Positions 11,105 to 20,986 of a stretch of 64,000 nt of DNA are shown here, piece after piece. Location: positions 2,232,001 through 2,296,000 of the forward strand of contig JAHQRK010000011.1 of the NCBI GenBank assembly GCA_019828595.1, written 5' to 3'. The notes under the pieces were generated by a model, which was not told the DNA's origin, searched no databases, and saw only the letters and a program-made list of their open reading frames with translations. The position numbers and the translations under genes are program-made. This DNA comes from Aphanomyces cochlioides. Its lineage: Eukaryota; Oomycota; Saprolegniomycetes; Saprolegniales; Verrucalvaceae. The first letter of the stretch is position 1, and each line of letters starts with the position of its first letter.

Positions 11105-12580
11105 TTAAGCCACCATGACCAAAACGGCAGCCACGACCGCCACAGCACTCAAGACCAGCGATGTGGCTGTACCTTCCGCCAAGACAACGGCGGGGCATCC
11201 ACCGGTGGTCGTCGAGCAGTCAGTGCCCTGGCAGTCAGGGCACGCCGTGCCCTTGCATTTGGTGCACTTGCACTTGCACACTGTACCGGCATCATATGGG
11301 GCACCACCATCACTGCACGTGACACCAGCGCAGTTGTCCACTTTACCACCACAGGTCAAACCAATGTAGCCTTCTTTGCACTCGCACTTTCCAGTGTCCA
11401 CGTTGCACGTGTTGTTGTTTTCACAAGCAGCATTCTTTACGCACTTGGAGCAACGCACGTCCTTGCCTGCGTAGGCAGCATAGCAGACACATTGACGGTT
11501 AATACAAGCACCACCAACACCACAGTCGACATCACAAGTTCCACCAGTGGTTTTTTCACAGTATTGGCCAGTGTAGCCAGCGTAGCAGCGGCAGGAGTAG
11601 CCCTCAGGACGCATTGGTTGGTAGATATCGTTGGATTGGCACGTGCCACGATTGTTGCACAGTTGGCGGTCACCAGTGACACACTTCTTAGGACGGCAGT
11701 AAGATTCCTTATCCGATTGTAAGGCTGCTTGCGACGCGGCCGATTGCTCCATGCACATCGAGTAGTCAACACAGCGATATTGAGCCAAGATCGTTCGATT
11801 GCCGTAGACAGTGTTGAACCAACACTTTGGGCTATCCAATGAGAGAGTCTTGTCAGATGGGCATGTTTGGGCCTTCACGGGGGTGATGTCATCAGCAGAT
11901 GAGGGGGAAGAAGACGACCCAGAGTCAGAAGAGCTGGACGACGTATCATCAGTAGGAGCATCCGTAATGGGTGCAGCGGTCGTGTTCGAGGTATTAGCTG
12001 CAGAAGGAGCCATAGCAGCCAGAAGACGAGCACCAGGCACGACAGGAGGTTGTGGAGGCGCAGCCGTCGTCCCCGTCGATTTCTTGGTTGTGGTAGGCGT
12101 AGCAGGGGCAGCGGGGGCAGCCGTTGTATCGGTGGTGGTAGATGTAGAAGCAGTGGTCATAGGCGCAGTTGCAGGAGTTGTTGAGTCGGTTGGAGTGATC
12201 GAGCTAGTGGGAGCAACAGTCGTCGTCGCTACATTGACTGGCACACCAGCATCGGTATCAGTGGCTCCTTGCATCGACTTGTCCACGAGGACACATTGTG
12301 TGTTCAAGTAACCCTGTGTTGGGTCTTGATATTGAGGGCAAAGGCCAGATTGGCCACCACGGCACACGGGTTTCTGTCCATAGTTAGGGGTGCACTTTCC
12401 CGCTGTGTAATCGCCCGAGGTAATCTGGACGCAGACCGTGCCGGGGTATTTTTCACAGTCAGAGTCTTCCGAACAAACACCTGCATTCTTATCACGGGCG
12501 GGGGCAGTCGTAGTGGGCGTCAATGCAGCCACAGAGGCGGCGGCAAAGATGTACAGGGCAAGGAAGCTTTGGATCTTCAT
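11105..12580 (-). CDS. Secreted EGF-like, Thr-rich surface protein, probably GPI-anchored
   Basis: A single exon of 491 residues. ATG at 12580 begins MKIQSFLALYIFAAASVAAL, a typical signal peptide. A cysteine-containing head (about residues 30-90) precedes a mucin-like Thr/Pro/Ala/Ser tract (about 105-245) suited to O-glycosylation. The second half is cysteine-rich with several EGF-like or laminin-EGF-like units, for example CRCYAGYTGQYCE, CVCYAAYAGKD and CECKEGYIGLTCGG. The C terminus is a run of about 20 small hydrophobic residues with no charged tail, after SLV, as in GPI-anchor signals. The likely place is the cell surface or wall, with an adhesive or structural role inferred. AT-rich DNA with a CCAATCA box lies upstream. 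Confidence 0.88.
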   Translation of the reverse strand: MKIQSFLALYIFAAASVAALTPTTTAPARDKNAGVCSEDSDCEKYPGTVCVQITSGDYTAGKCTPNYGQKPVCRGGQSGLCPQYQDPTQGYLNTQCVLVDKSMQGATDTDAGVPVNVATTTVAPTSSITPTDSTTPATAPMTTASTSTTTDTTAAPAAPATPTTTKKSTGTTAAPPQPPVVPGARLLAAMAPSAANTSNTTAAPITDAPTDDTSSSSSDSGSSSSPSSADDITPVKAQTCPSDKTLSLDSPKCWFNTVYGNRTILAQYRCVDYSMCMEQSAASQAALQSDKESYCRPKKCVTGDRQLCNNRGTCQSNDIYQPMRPEGYSCRCYAGYTGQYCEKTTGGTCDVDCGVGGACINRQCVCYAAYAGKDVRCSKCVKNAACENNNTCNVDTGKCECKEGYIGLTCGGKVDNCAGVTCSDGGAPYDAGTVCKCKCTKCKGTACPDCQGTDCSTTTGGCPAVVLAEGTATSLVLSAVAVVAAVLVMVA

Positions 12581-13313
12581 GGCCAAGTAGAATCGGAGAA
12601 TGCCAATGCTGGAGGAGCGTCTGGCAAGGCAGTCACAACTGACTCGAAATTTTCATTGGGGCGGGCAAAAATTTAATTGCCGTTCCCAAAATATCTTGAG
12701 TTTTGTATTGCGAGGCAAGACGAATAAATCATTTCGATTTAATATGACTTTCATCTCACCATCTCGTTGTACCGTGTAAATTTACATCAAGTTTTTCTTC
12801 TAATACATTTTGCAAGATAGAACGTACATTCAGCTCATACATCAACCGTACGAGCTTACATTTGTGTGAGTGCGAGTAATGCATTACCAAAGCACTCGTC
12901 TGAATATGATTAGAGGAAAATTCAACTTATTAACCAATCAAATTGTAGTATTTTGAAATACAGCATTTTAATTGGCTAAAATTCAATCTCTGCGACAGAA
13001 CGAGATTGGAAGAGGACCAAGATGGCCATTGATGTATCGGAACCTTGGCAACCAAGATGGTTTAGACAAGCAGCCCCAAGCAAGACACAAGCACCGTGTC
13101 CACTTGAAGCAGATAAGAAGATGACGACAAGCGTTGCGAACGTGCCGTGGACGCTGCGGTAGAATTTTGCCGTCATCTCGTGCAATGTGAGCCACTGTGT
13201 ATTTGAACGATTGTAACCATGTGGTAGGTCTAGGGGATCGCCATAGATTTAAGCTATTAAACAAAAAACCTGAAGAGAACCCATACGACTCTCCACCTCA
13301 TACCTGAAGAGGA
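12581..13313. other. AT-rich intergenic region with imperfect hairpin
   Basis: It contains a CCAATCA motif (12934-12940) inside an imperfect inverted repeat (about 12930-12978) whose core is GTATTTTGAAATAC. A short plus ORF at 13021 (MAIDVSEPWQPRWF..., 46 codons) and antisense frames were seen at 12976-13264. None can be supported as a gene. Confidence 0.4.
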
Positions 13314-13628
13314 ATGGACAATCAAAGGAAACGAATGCATGAGGGGATCGTAGAAAGTCGGCGGGGGATCGCATGGAATCGTACGTTGACTGAGACGTAT
13401 GAAGGAAGGTACGTCGTCAAAAAACTTCGTGACCTGGCCAGAGCATCAAGCACGATTGAAGTGCGCTGGACTCATGACGTGACAACGCGTGAATTGAAAT
13501 TGCGACTAGAATTTGACTCCGCTGTGAAATGTAGTTTGGAGTTCAAGGGCTCGACATCTTTCTATCGACATCCACAGACAGCAGGGAATGTTTTCTCGAA
13601 CGTTTTGCATCGCATCAGAAAGCGTTAG
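13314..13628 (+). CDS. Small hypothetical protein (104 aa)
   Basis: An uninterrupted frame from an ATG encodes a basic, mixed alpha/beta-like sequence, MDNQRKRMHEGIVESRRG through FSNVLHRIRKR. The composition is protein-like (IEVRWTHDVTTRELKLRLEF), but no family is recognised. The gene could be a fragment of a larger decayed gene. It is isolated, with 400 bases of featureless DNA downstream (13629-14028). Confidence 0.35.
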   Translation: MDNQRKRMHEGIVESRRGIAWNRTLTETYEGRYVVKKLRDLARASSTIEVRWTHDVTTRELKLRLEFDSAVKCSLEFKGSTSFYRHPQTAGNVFSNVLHRIRKR

Positions 13629-14028
13629 TTAATGCCAAGATTATTCATGGATCGATGATGGTCATTTCCCATCGACTTCCAGCCACACATCCATGCCAGA
13701 ATTGCTGGCAATGTTTCTTAATATCGCGTTGGCACTGAATGACGGAGACGTAGGGGGCTTGAATCACGAGTGAGAGAACCTAAGGAACTTCTTTCCCCTC
13801 CAGTATGAAGACGTTCACGCGCGGAATCATGGCTGCGGTCGTCAGCTCAGCCAGTTTCATGCAATTTCAAGCGGGAGGACCTTTAGCAAGCTGCCGTAAC
13901 TTTGAACTATCTAAGCCACATGAAGCAAAAGGCTTTCTCGGCCAATGCACGGTGTTAGGCATGAGATAATGCGAGGCTCTTGTTATTGAGGTGCTAACAT
14001 ACTTGGACAACCAAGTGGGAAAAAAGAC

Positions 14029-15247
14029 TCATCCTAGTGCGACGTCCATGGTCATCATCACGATAAAGCCCACGATCGTTCCAATTGTGGCGAGCTTGGA
14101 GTTGCCACTTTGGTGAGCTTCAGGGATCAAGTCATCGACAACAACAAAGATCATCGCGCCGGCAGCAAACGACAGCGCGTATGGAAGAATGGGCTGGACA
14201 AACATAACAGCGGCAGCACCAAGGATCTACTTAGAAAATCTGGGTGACGAATGCAATCGATCTGTCTACGTACGCCGCCAATAGGTTCGACCACACCACT
14301 GAGTTGGCCCCACATAAACGCTTTAAAGGGAGACATCCCTTCGCGTCGCAGCGGCATCGACACGGCCAATCCTTCTGGGAAGTTTTGTAGCCCTAAGAAG
14401 ATGTAAGAATTGAAGAGACTGTGAGTCGAAGTCATACCAATGCCAATCGCAAGGTTCACTGCGTTGGAAAACGTGGCGCCTGGGCTGTGACCAATACTAC
14501 CAAAGCCAACACCGACAGCCATGCCTTCGGGAAAATTGTGGACTGTAATGGCAATCACGAGCAAGATGACGCGGCGATAACTACGACGATGAATCCGTTT
14601 GGTCAACAAAATAAAATACCTCGTGTCCTTGGCCGAAACAAAGCTCATGACGGCATCGTCATGCCCTGGGGATTCGACATCTAGGAGAAGTATAACAAAA
14701 ATTAAAAGAGGCAGAAGCATACCGTGGTCACTGGGTTTACGTCGGCGAAGACCTTGTTTCTTTGAGCTGTTCTCATTGTAGTCGTCATCCTTCTTCTCCC
14801 AGTTCTCAGGCTTGGAGCCCAAACCCAAAAGCGGGAGTGCTTTCTCAGTGAAGAGCATGGAAAATGCGCCAAGGCTGAACCCAACGGCTGCTGGGAGAAA
14901 GGCATATCGACCGTCTGGTCCGTACAGTGGCGATTGTTCAGCAATTTCAATCGCTGGTGCAAGAAGCGACCAATACGACGCAGCGAGCATGACTCCCGCT
15001 GCAAAGCCCTACTCAATGTGCGCGTGATTGAGACCACTCGAGGGAATCAAATCACATACGAGCATGGTGTCCAAAATCTGCTGGCTCAAAACGCGGTTCT
15101 CAACGTCCAAGAAGAACACCATCGCGGATCCCTACAAAATATCCGTCCAAGTCTTGGAGAGGGGATGGCGTCTACCAGCGCAGTCAGGCCCCATGTCACG
15201 AACGTGCCTAGAATCGCTTGGAAGACAGGATGGATGTCGTCGATCAT
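14029..15247 (-). CDS. ZIP-family metal transporter
   Basis: Moves zinc or related divalent metals into the cytoplasm across the plasma or an organelle membrane. Seven exons are inferred with six short introns. The start at 15247 gives MIDDIHPVFQAILGTFVTWG. Splices restore GSAMVFFLDVENRVLSQQ, GFAAGVMLAASYWSLL, a charged variable loop (EKKDDDYNENSSKK), then VIAITVHNFPEGMAVGVGFG and AIGIGLQNFPEGLAVSMPL. These are the two metal-binding HNFPEG and QNFPEG signatures of ZIP helices 4 and 5. They are followed by FMWGQLSGVVEPIGG, ILGAAAVMFVQPILPYALSF and IFVVVDDLIPEA. The pattern is that of the ZIP11/GufA-like branch. Several introns are multiples of three and leave the frame open, so an unspliced translation looks deceptively continuous. 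Confidence 0.92.
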
Positions 15248-15498
15248 TGCTTGGCGGTCAAATCACAGACTGGACCTCTAGACCAACTTTTCCATACAAA
15301 CTTCCATATAGTATCTGAATCTACTCGATAATCTTGATCCCAGTTAATTACAGCGCACTTTTTCAAAATAATTTTCTCTCCTGTTGTTGATAAACCAATA
15401 CAATTATTGTATTCTGGACAATATATTTATTTTCATGGCAATAATTTATTTTACAATAAATATATTTGTTGAAACAAATTCATGACAATAAGTTTGAG

Positions 15499-15505
15499 CC
15501 AATCA
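15499..15505 (+). promoter_or_regulatory. CCAATCA box close to OLA1 start
   Basis: CCAATCA lies 23 bases before the OLA1 ATG, in a context that reads AGCCAATCAGGCTCATTTGG. The same heptamer or its complement recurs upstream of exportin-7, the EGF-like gene and a carboxypeptidase. It is compatible with a CCAAT-factor site or initiator-region element. No experimental support can be seen from sequence. Confidence 0.35.
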
Positions 15506-15528
15506 GGCTCATTTGGATATTGTCAACG

Positions 15529-16750
15529 ATGTTGCTGAGGCCATTGGCGCGGCGAGCGTTCCATCGCTCAGTGGGCATTGTTGGCATGCCCAACGTCGGC
15601 AAGTCGACGCTTTTCAACGCTCTTACAAAGACAGGCCAAGCCCAAGCTGCGAACTATCCTTTCTGCACGATTGATCCCAACGTCGCGCGTGTGAGTGTTC
15701 CCGATCCACGTGTCCATACGCTTGCCAAGATGGAAAACTCGCAAAAAGTGATTGAAACGCAGCTAGAATTCGTCGACATTGCAGGCCTTGTCCGCGGTGC
15801 TTCGAAAGGTGAAGGCCTCGGCAACAAGTTTCTCGACAACATTCGTCAAGTGGCTGTGATTGCCCATGTCGTCCGCTGTTTTGAAGACGTCAACATCTTG
15901 CACGTTGAAGAATCGGTTGACCCGCTTCGTGATCTCGATACAATTCGCACAGAGCTCCTTCTTGCGGATTTGCAAACTGTCGAAAAGCGCCTCCAGACCG
16001 TTGGCAAGAAGAAGTACGTTGACTCGGTGGCATCCCGTATTTGTGACAAACCTGTGCTTGTAGGGCAGCATCAGATGCTCATCTCATCAAGGTGCTCAAG
16101 CACATTCTTCCTATTCTTGAAGATGGCCGTATGCTCCACGACGTCGTCTTTGACCATCCAGAAGAACGCATTCAGTTTGAACGTCTTCAGCTCCTCACGC
16201 CAAAGAAGGCTCTCTACTTGTGCAACGTGTCAGAAGACGACGCTGCAACAGGCAATGCCATGACGAAAGCTGTACGACAACAAGTAAGTCTATACGGCTG
16301 CTCTCATTCGCGCTAATTGCGTCATGATAGGTTGAAGCAGAAGGCAGTGTTTGCCTTGTGGTGTCTGGAGCACTCGAAGAAGCAGCATCGCAGTTTGAAG
16401 ACGAAGCCGGACAGATGGAGTATTTGGAATGCAGTGGGCTCTCCGAGACTGGATTAACACAAGTGATTCGAGCATGCCATGAACTTCTCCAGTTGCAATC
16501 GTACTACACGGTTGGTGTGCAAGAAGCGCGAGCATGGACGATTCCAAAAGGAACTCTTGCACCAGCTGCGGCCGGTGTCATCCACTCCGACTTTGAACGA
16601 CTCTTTATCCGCGCGGAAACAATCAGCTTTGACAAATTGGTCGAAGCTGGCAGCATGAAGCAAGCACGAGACAAGGGCTGGATTCGCACGGAAGGCAAGG
16701 ACTACGTCTGTCAAGACGGCGATGTCTTTCACTTCTTGGTCGGTAAATAA
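15529..16750 (+). CDS. OLA1: Obg-like ATPase, OLA1/YchF type, mitochondrial-looking leader
   Basis: A TRAFAC-class P-loop NTPase of the YchF/OLA1 family, which binds ribosomes and hydrolyses ATP. Three exons are inferred (15529-16013, 16064-16283, 16331-16750) with introns of 50 and 47 bases, giving 374 residues. The leader [14 protein letters not shown] is basic and lacks acidic residues, like a mitochondrial presequence. The G1 motif is [14 protein letters not shown], followed by [10 protein letters not shown] and G3 [20 protein letters not shown]. The NVSE motif in YLCNVSEDD replaces the usual NKxD and is typical of the ATP preference of this family. The C-terminal TGS domain is present, with [12 protein letters not shown] and a closing [17 protein letters not shown]. 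The first intron restores [16 protein letters not shown] in phase. Confidence 0.93.
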
Positions 16751-17143
16751 CTTCTCCCGTGTAATGAAATAGAGACTTCTTTGGGTTATGATAATTTCAT
16801 GCCACAACAAAGTTCTCGTGGCACAATGGTTCATGCTGGTGGTTTAGCTGCTAGCATTCTCAAGACTTCACTACCAGCCATGGACTGTGATGCGATATCT
16901 TCAACCCTAGACAAAGCATGAAAATTAAAGTTTTAATCATGAAATCAAGTTGTCCTCCCTTGCCATTACTCGAAACTGACCTAGTACTGCCACTGATGTA
17001 GTTGCGCCCTGCAATCAGCAAGAAGATGCCACGAGGACACATGAGGTTCACCGTAGCGTGGATTATCAGTTATTTTCGATCCTGACTGCAAAATATCGCA
17101 TCTTCGGCATACATCTTGGCACTATCTCAACGGTGTGGTCAAT
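16751..17143. other. Convergent intergenic region
   Basis: This lies between the ends of OLA1 (+) and the acidic unknown gene (-). Only short frames exist, and no terminator motif could be singled out. Confidence 0.5.
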
Positions 17144-17806
17144 CTACCGCCGTCGTGCCTTCGCTTTGAACTGCTTGTCCAAGTACATGTCTGTGAAAAG
17201 CTCCCGCATGCTTTTAGGACTCAATGGTGGATCTAGAATTCCTTCAAACCACTGTGAGTCATCCCCGTCTTCGTCTTCAGACTCTCTATCAATCTTGTAC
17301 TTGTCGTGATTTCGATGGCCGTGATGCTGAAATTCCTTGAAGATGGTTCCGTCTAGCTGCATAGGACTTGTCTCGTCTTGAAACGCGACAACGAGCCCAG
17401 CATTTTCACAAAGCTGGGTCAGATCAAAGAAGCACTCTGCCACTGCATCCACGAGCTCTGGGGACGCGCTGTCCCAAATGGAACTGGATTCGTCTTCTCC
17501 ACACATACTCCACGAGGTCAACATGTCGTCCATCTTGATCAGTATCTCGTCTACACATAAACAAAGGCTTAACTTCACTTCTAAAGAGGACATACCTGCT
17601 TGATCAATGTCGACAGCGAATGGATATTGCGCCAGTCCATTGCAAATGGTTGCGATGTCCGCCACCTCCGAGACGACAGCTTCCCAAGCAGAAAACGACA
17701 TGTTCTCGCCGTCGCCGCGTGTGCATTGCGATTCCAGGCGATCAAGTGCAAGCTCCATGTGATTTAATTCATCTTGGCGCTTCCTCCAGCCATGATCCAG
17801 CTCCAT
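17144..17806 (-). CDS. Hypothetical acidic protein (205 aa)
   Basis: Two exons (17596-17806 and 17144-17550) are separated by a 45-base GT-AG intron. The intron is a multiple of three and contains no stop, so the frame also reads through it. Splicing gives AVDIDQADEILIKMDDML. The protein is helical and acidic in its first two thirds (WEAVVSEVADIATICNGLAQ, VDAVAECFFDLTQLCENAG). It then has an Asp/Glu stretch (DRESEDEDGDDSQWFEGILD) and a basic end (QFKAKARRR). The C-terminal PLSPKSMRELFTDMYLD looks like a short conserved motif. No family is recognised. Confidence 0.7.
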   Translation of the reverse strand: MELDHGWRKRQDELNHMELALDRLESQCTRGDGENMSFSAWEAVVSEVADIATICNGLAQYPFAVDIDQAGMSSLEVKLSLCLCVDEILIKMDDMLTSWSMCGEDESSSIWDSASPELVDAVAECFFDLTQLCENAGLVVAFQDETSPMQLDGTIFKEFQHHGHRNHDKYKIDRESEDEDGDDSQWFEGILDPPLSPKSMRELFTDMYLDKQFKAKARRR

Positions 17807-18278
17807 GACGATTTGTGTAGTATATTTTTAGCCCCATGTTGTCAACCGTTTTGATGCCAATCTCAAATGTCCAACCACAAATAACTTCACAAAGGCGGAG
17901 TGCCCCACCAGCTACGTGCAACCCTGACGTCGTCTCCCTGCGACTTCTTGCGAGGAGTGCCTTCCCCACGAACTTGCTTGGCATTTTACAGCTCATTTGC
18001 TTGATACGTTCCACCACTTCCCCCTTTATTCCCCACTATATGGGGGAAGCTGGGCATACACAGCCAAGAAACTGTGAGGCAAAGACGCAAAGATCTTCAA
18101 AAAGGGCTTCTTGGGTATTTCATGCAGGGTTGCCGATACGAATAGCAGCAAAGGCATTCGCGGAACTATATGGAGCAAAATGTATGCCAATGGTCCCTCG
18201 AATGCTTGAATTTTCTCTCGCAAAGTCCACGAAATTGAACAATGTCAATTTGCATTGACACATCAAGCGGCGGCTTTA
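17807..18278. other. Intergenic region, minus-strand genes on both sides
   Basis: Open frames exist on both strands (for example minus 18026-18223 and 17769-18017) but overlap each other and could not be joined into a gene. This is the likely promoter region of the 17806 start and the 3' flank of the TBC gene. Confidence 0.4.
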
Positions 18279-20182
18279 TCAATAAATAGGAGACGGTTTT
18301 CGCCGCTGCTTCGCGGCATGGTCTTTCTCAAGGCGAGTGAGCATGCTGTTGGTAACTTTAATCCGTAGGGCGGCTTCTCGCAAGGGAGTCGCCGCCAAAA
18401 CATGCTACAAGACCGAAATTAAGCGCCCGAGTTGGAAACATATTCTACCTGATGTGTGGCAAATGTGTTGAGGAAGCGCATGACGTGGTCAATGGGCTGT
18501 TGGAGTAAATGCGCTTCCGAGGCTTGGAGCATCGCGAGCGCGACGCGAAAGAGAACTTTCCAACTCTTCTCAAAGAAAAAGACATCCCAGATGGCATCGA
18601 GGGACGATTTCGGTAGCGCGTTCAAGTAGAGAAAGAGCGTTTGGAACCATCCGACGAGATACATTTCAACCATGATGGTTTCCGTGTGAAAGTGATCGTA
18701 GAGCGTTGGCAAGCCGAGCTGAAAGAGGCGATTGAATTGATAGCAATGCAAATGCAATTTCCCCAGCCCAGGACTACAAAATAGGCCAGCACATATAAGA
18801 GAAGGAAAATGAACCATTGTCTACCTGAACATGTCCCGCAGTCCATACGATTCAAAGAGCGACGCCATGAGCCAAAACGTAGTTTCTTCTTGTGCTACCT
18901 TGACTCGATTCTTTGTTTCACCACTGATATGCGCATACTACGATGAATTCTCTCACTAAGAAGGGAGATTTATGGCATTTTACCGAGGCGTCAGCGGCTT
19001 TGACGTGTTCCAAGACATGCGCGGTGATATAATCCATGCCTTGGCAATATCCGACTTCTGGGAATCGGCCAGCTAGAGCATGGAGGACGTTGGACATTTG
19101 CTCTTGAATGTCAGAGTCTGAATCGACAGCATCGTGCCATGGATTTCCATTTCTAGAGATTACTTAGTCAGATTCAAACCATTTTAGCCATTTTCATACC
19201 GAAGATGCGGCGCCACGCGGATATAAGTGCGACGAACGTCCACCCAAATGGCATCTGTCCATTCATGGTTTGATTTCGCCAAGCAGACATAAGTTGCATA
19301 GTCACAATCGGACGACGCTTGGAGTGACGACGCTCTAGAACGACAACATTGAGTCGGGAAATTTCACGATAGCTTCAGAAGCGTACCCGGAAACGTGGAG
19401 CCAAAATCCAAGGCGCAGTCGGGGGGTGAACGTGCCGTATCGAACGCAAAAGCGAACAAGTCGCGGTTCAGCGAGCACGAGCTGCCGTATCGACACATTT
19501 ACAGCGGCCATTTTAGCAATTGTCGGTACACTAGATCCAAGTTGACCGACACGGATGAAGAACGCTAGCAGTACCATCCAGCGAAAGATAAAATCGAGTA
19601 CAAGACAAATGGAATCCCAAAACACGTTTCAGCTAGGGAGGCTGGGTTCACGTCCATGGAGTAGACGATGTGGTCATGGGACGCCTCTGAAATCCATGAA
19701 CATGTCGATATCCCATGAATAGACTTACCTCGAAGGAACCGCGTCGGAAGTGTGTCGCCTTGCATGATCTTTCGAAACTTCTTGTCCACAAAGAGCTCAT
19801 TCGCAAGACGAGTACCGAGTTTGCCCATCTGCCGCTGCACACGAGCCGATGTGTGGGTCACCCGGCACTTCAATACATTCATGCCGACTTTGGCTCGGTC
19901 GATCGTTGGTTGCAGTTGCTCCGTCATGCTTGTCGCGCGAAGACGTTCGCGGCTCGTCTTGGCGGCAATAGACGCTGCAGACGTCGTGCTTGTAATCCTC
20001 GACTGCAATTGCTGGAGCTGTGGTGCCCAGTGCTTTTTCGCTGCCGCCGCCGAGTTCTTCATCTGGGCGAGACGATTTGTCCAGTAGGCCTGCATGGATT
20101 GTGGAGCAGGCGGAGGAGAGAGCATTGGTCCAGGCGCCTCAGTCTCGTCGTCATCGCTACCTGGCTTCGTCGCTGAGCTCAT
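18279..20182 (-). CDS. TBC-domain Rab GTPase-activating protein
   Basis: Accelerates GTP hydrolysis on Rab GTPases in membrane traffic. Eight exons are inferred (19729-20182, 19575-19686, 19387-19530, 19200-19334, 18984-19152, 18825-18898, 18449-18773, 18279-18404). The introns are 42-52 bases with one of 85, giving 512 residues. The N-terminal 150 residues are Ser/Ala/Gln-rich, after MSSATKPGSDDDETEAPGP. The TBC domain then follows: LRLGFWLHVSGA, VRRTYIRVAPHLR, FPEVGYCQGMDYITAHVLEH (the YCQGM glutamine-finger motif), EETTFWLMASLFESYGLRDM, MVEMYLVGWFQTLFLYLNAL and AIWDVFFFEKSWKVLFRVAL. The IxxDxxR arginine-finger motif is present only as VDVRRTYIRVAPHLR, so the catalytic Arg is likely but its position is degenerate. 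An alternative ATG at 20275 would add 31 residues. Confidence 0.9.
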
Positions 20183-20399
20183 GCTTTGTCTCGGCAAACG
20201 CCACGAAGAGGCAAAGTGGGTCGTCGTCGTCGTCGTCGTCAGATTGACTGCCTCCAGATTTAGCAATCCGACCAACTGGGACGACTGATTGGATGAAATT
20301 AATGTCTTTCAACTTCGACAAACTTGGAGCTCTCCATCTCGCACAAACGACTTTGCTCCCGTCTCATTCTCCGCTGGGTCTCGTCTGTGCCTTCTATCC

Positions 20400-20756
20400 A
20401 TGACGATAGACCGATTCTATACACTTCAGAGCCACCGCAACCCCAAAGATGCCCGGTAAATGTTACTATCTCACATTATCGAGACGTCCCAACAACTTGG
20501 TTGGACTCACGCCCATTGCAGCATGGAGGAGCGAGGTGGTGGTAAACAGTGAAGCAGCGAGCACTACACCACGCACCTCTCTCGGAATGCTCGATTTCAG
20601 CTCCAAGGATGGACCGAACCTCCCCTGATGCAGATATTCCTCACCTTGGACCTCACAAGGTGGAGACGATGCATTGCAGTGCAACTGGCCAACACCCAAC
20701 GCGGTAGCAACGATATTCGACTTGACTTCCCTGCCGAACTACAACACCGACTTTGA
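20400..20756 (+). CDS. Small spliced hypothetical protein (84 aa)
   Basis: Two exons, 20400-20455 and 20558-20756, joined by a GT-AG intron of 102 bases (donor GTAAATG, acceptor GAAGCAG), encode MTIDRFYTLQSHRNPKDARE followed by HYTTHLSRNARFQLQGW and LDLTRWRRCIAVQLANTQRG, ending LDFPAELQHRL. The junction is exactly in phase and the product reads like a folded domain. No family is recognised. The intron is longer than most here. It is divergent from the TBC gene, with about 215 bases between starts. Confidence 0.45.
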
Positions 20757-20986
20757 ACAATTCACCGATTGATATGGCACTATGTTGTCAAAGGAGATCG
20801 CGCTGTCATGGAAAAACCCATGCGATTTCTTCCCCCACCATTCTCACGACGCGCTGCATCTCCACGCGACTGAGCTGGTATTGAAACGTGCTCTATTAGA
20901 TTGCTAGGGGGTCAGGAAGGACATGTCGGTCAACGCTCAAGACTACTCGGCCCATTTGGTGTATTCAATGAGGATCGTCGTATGCA

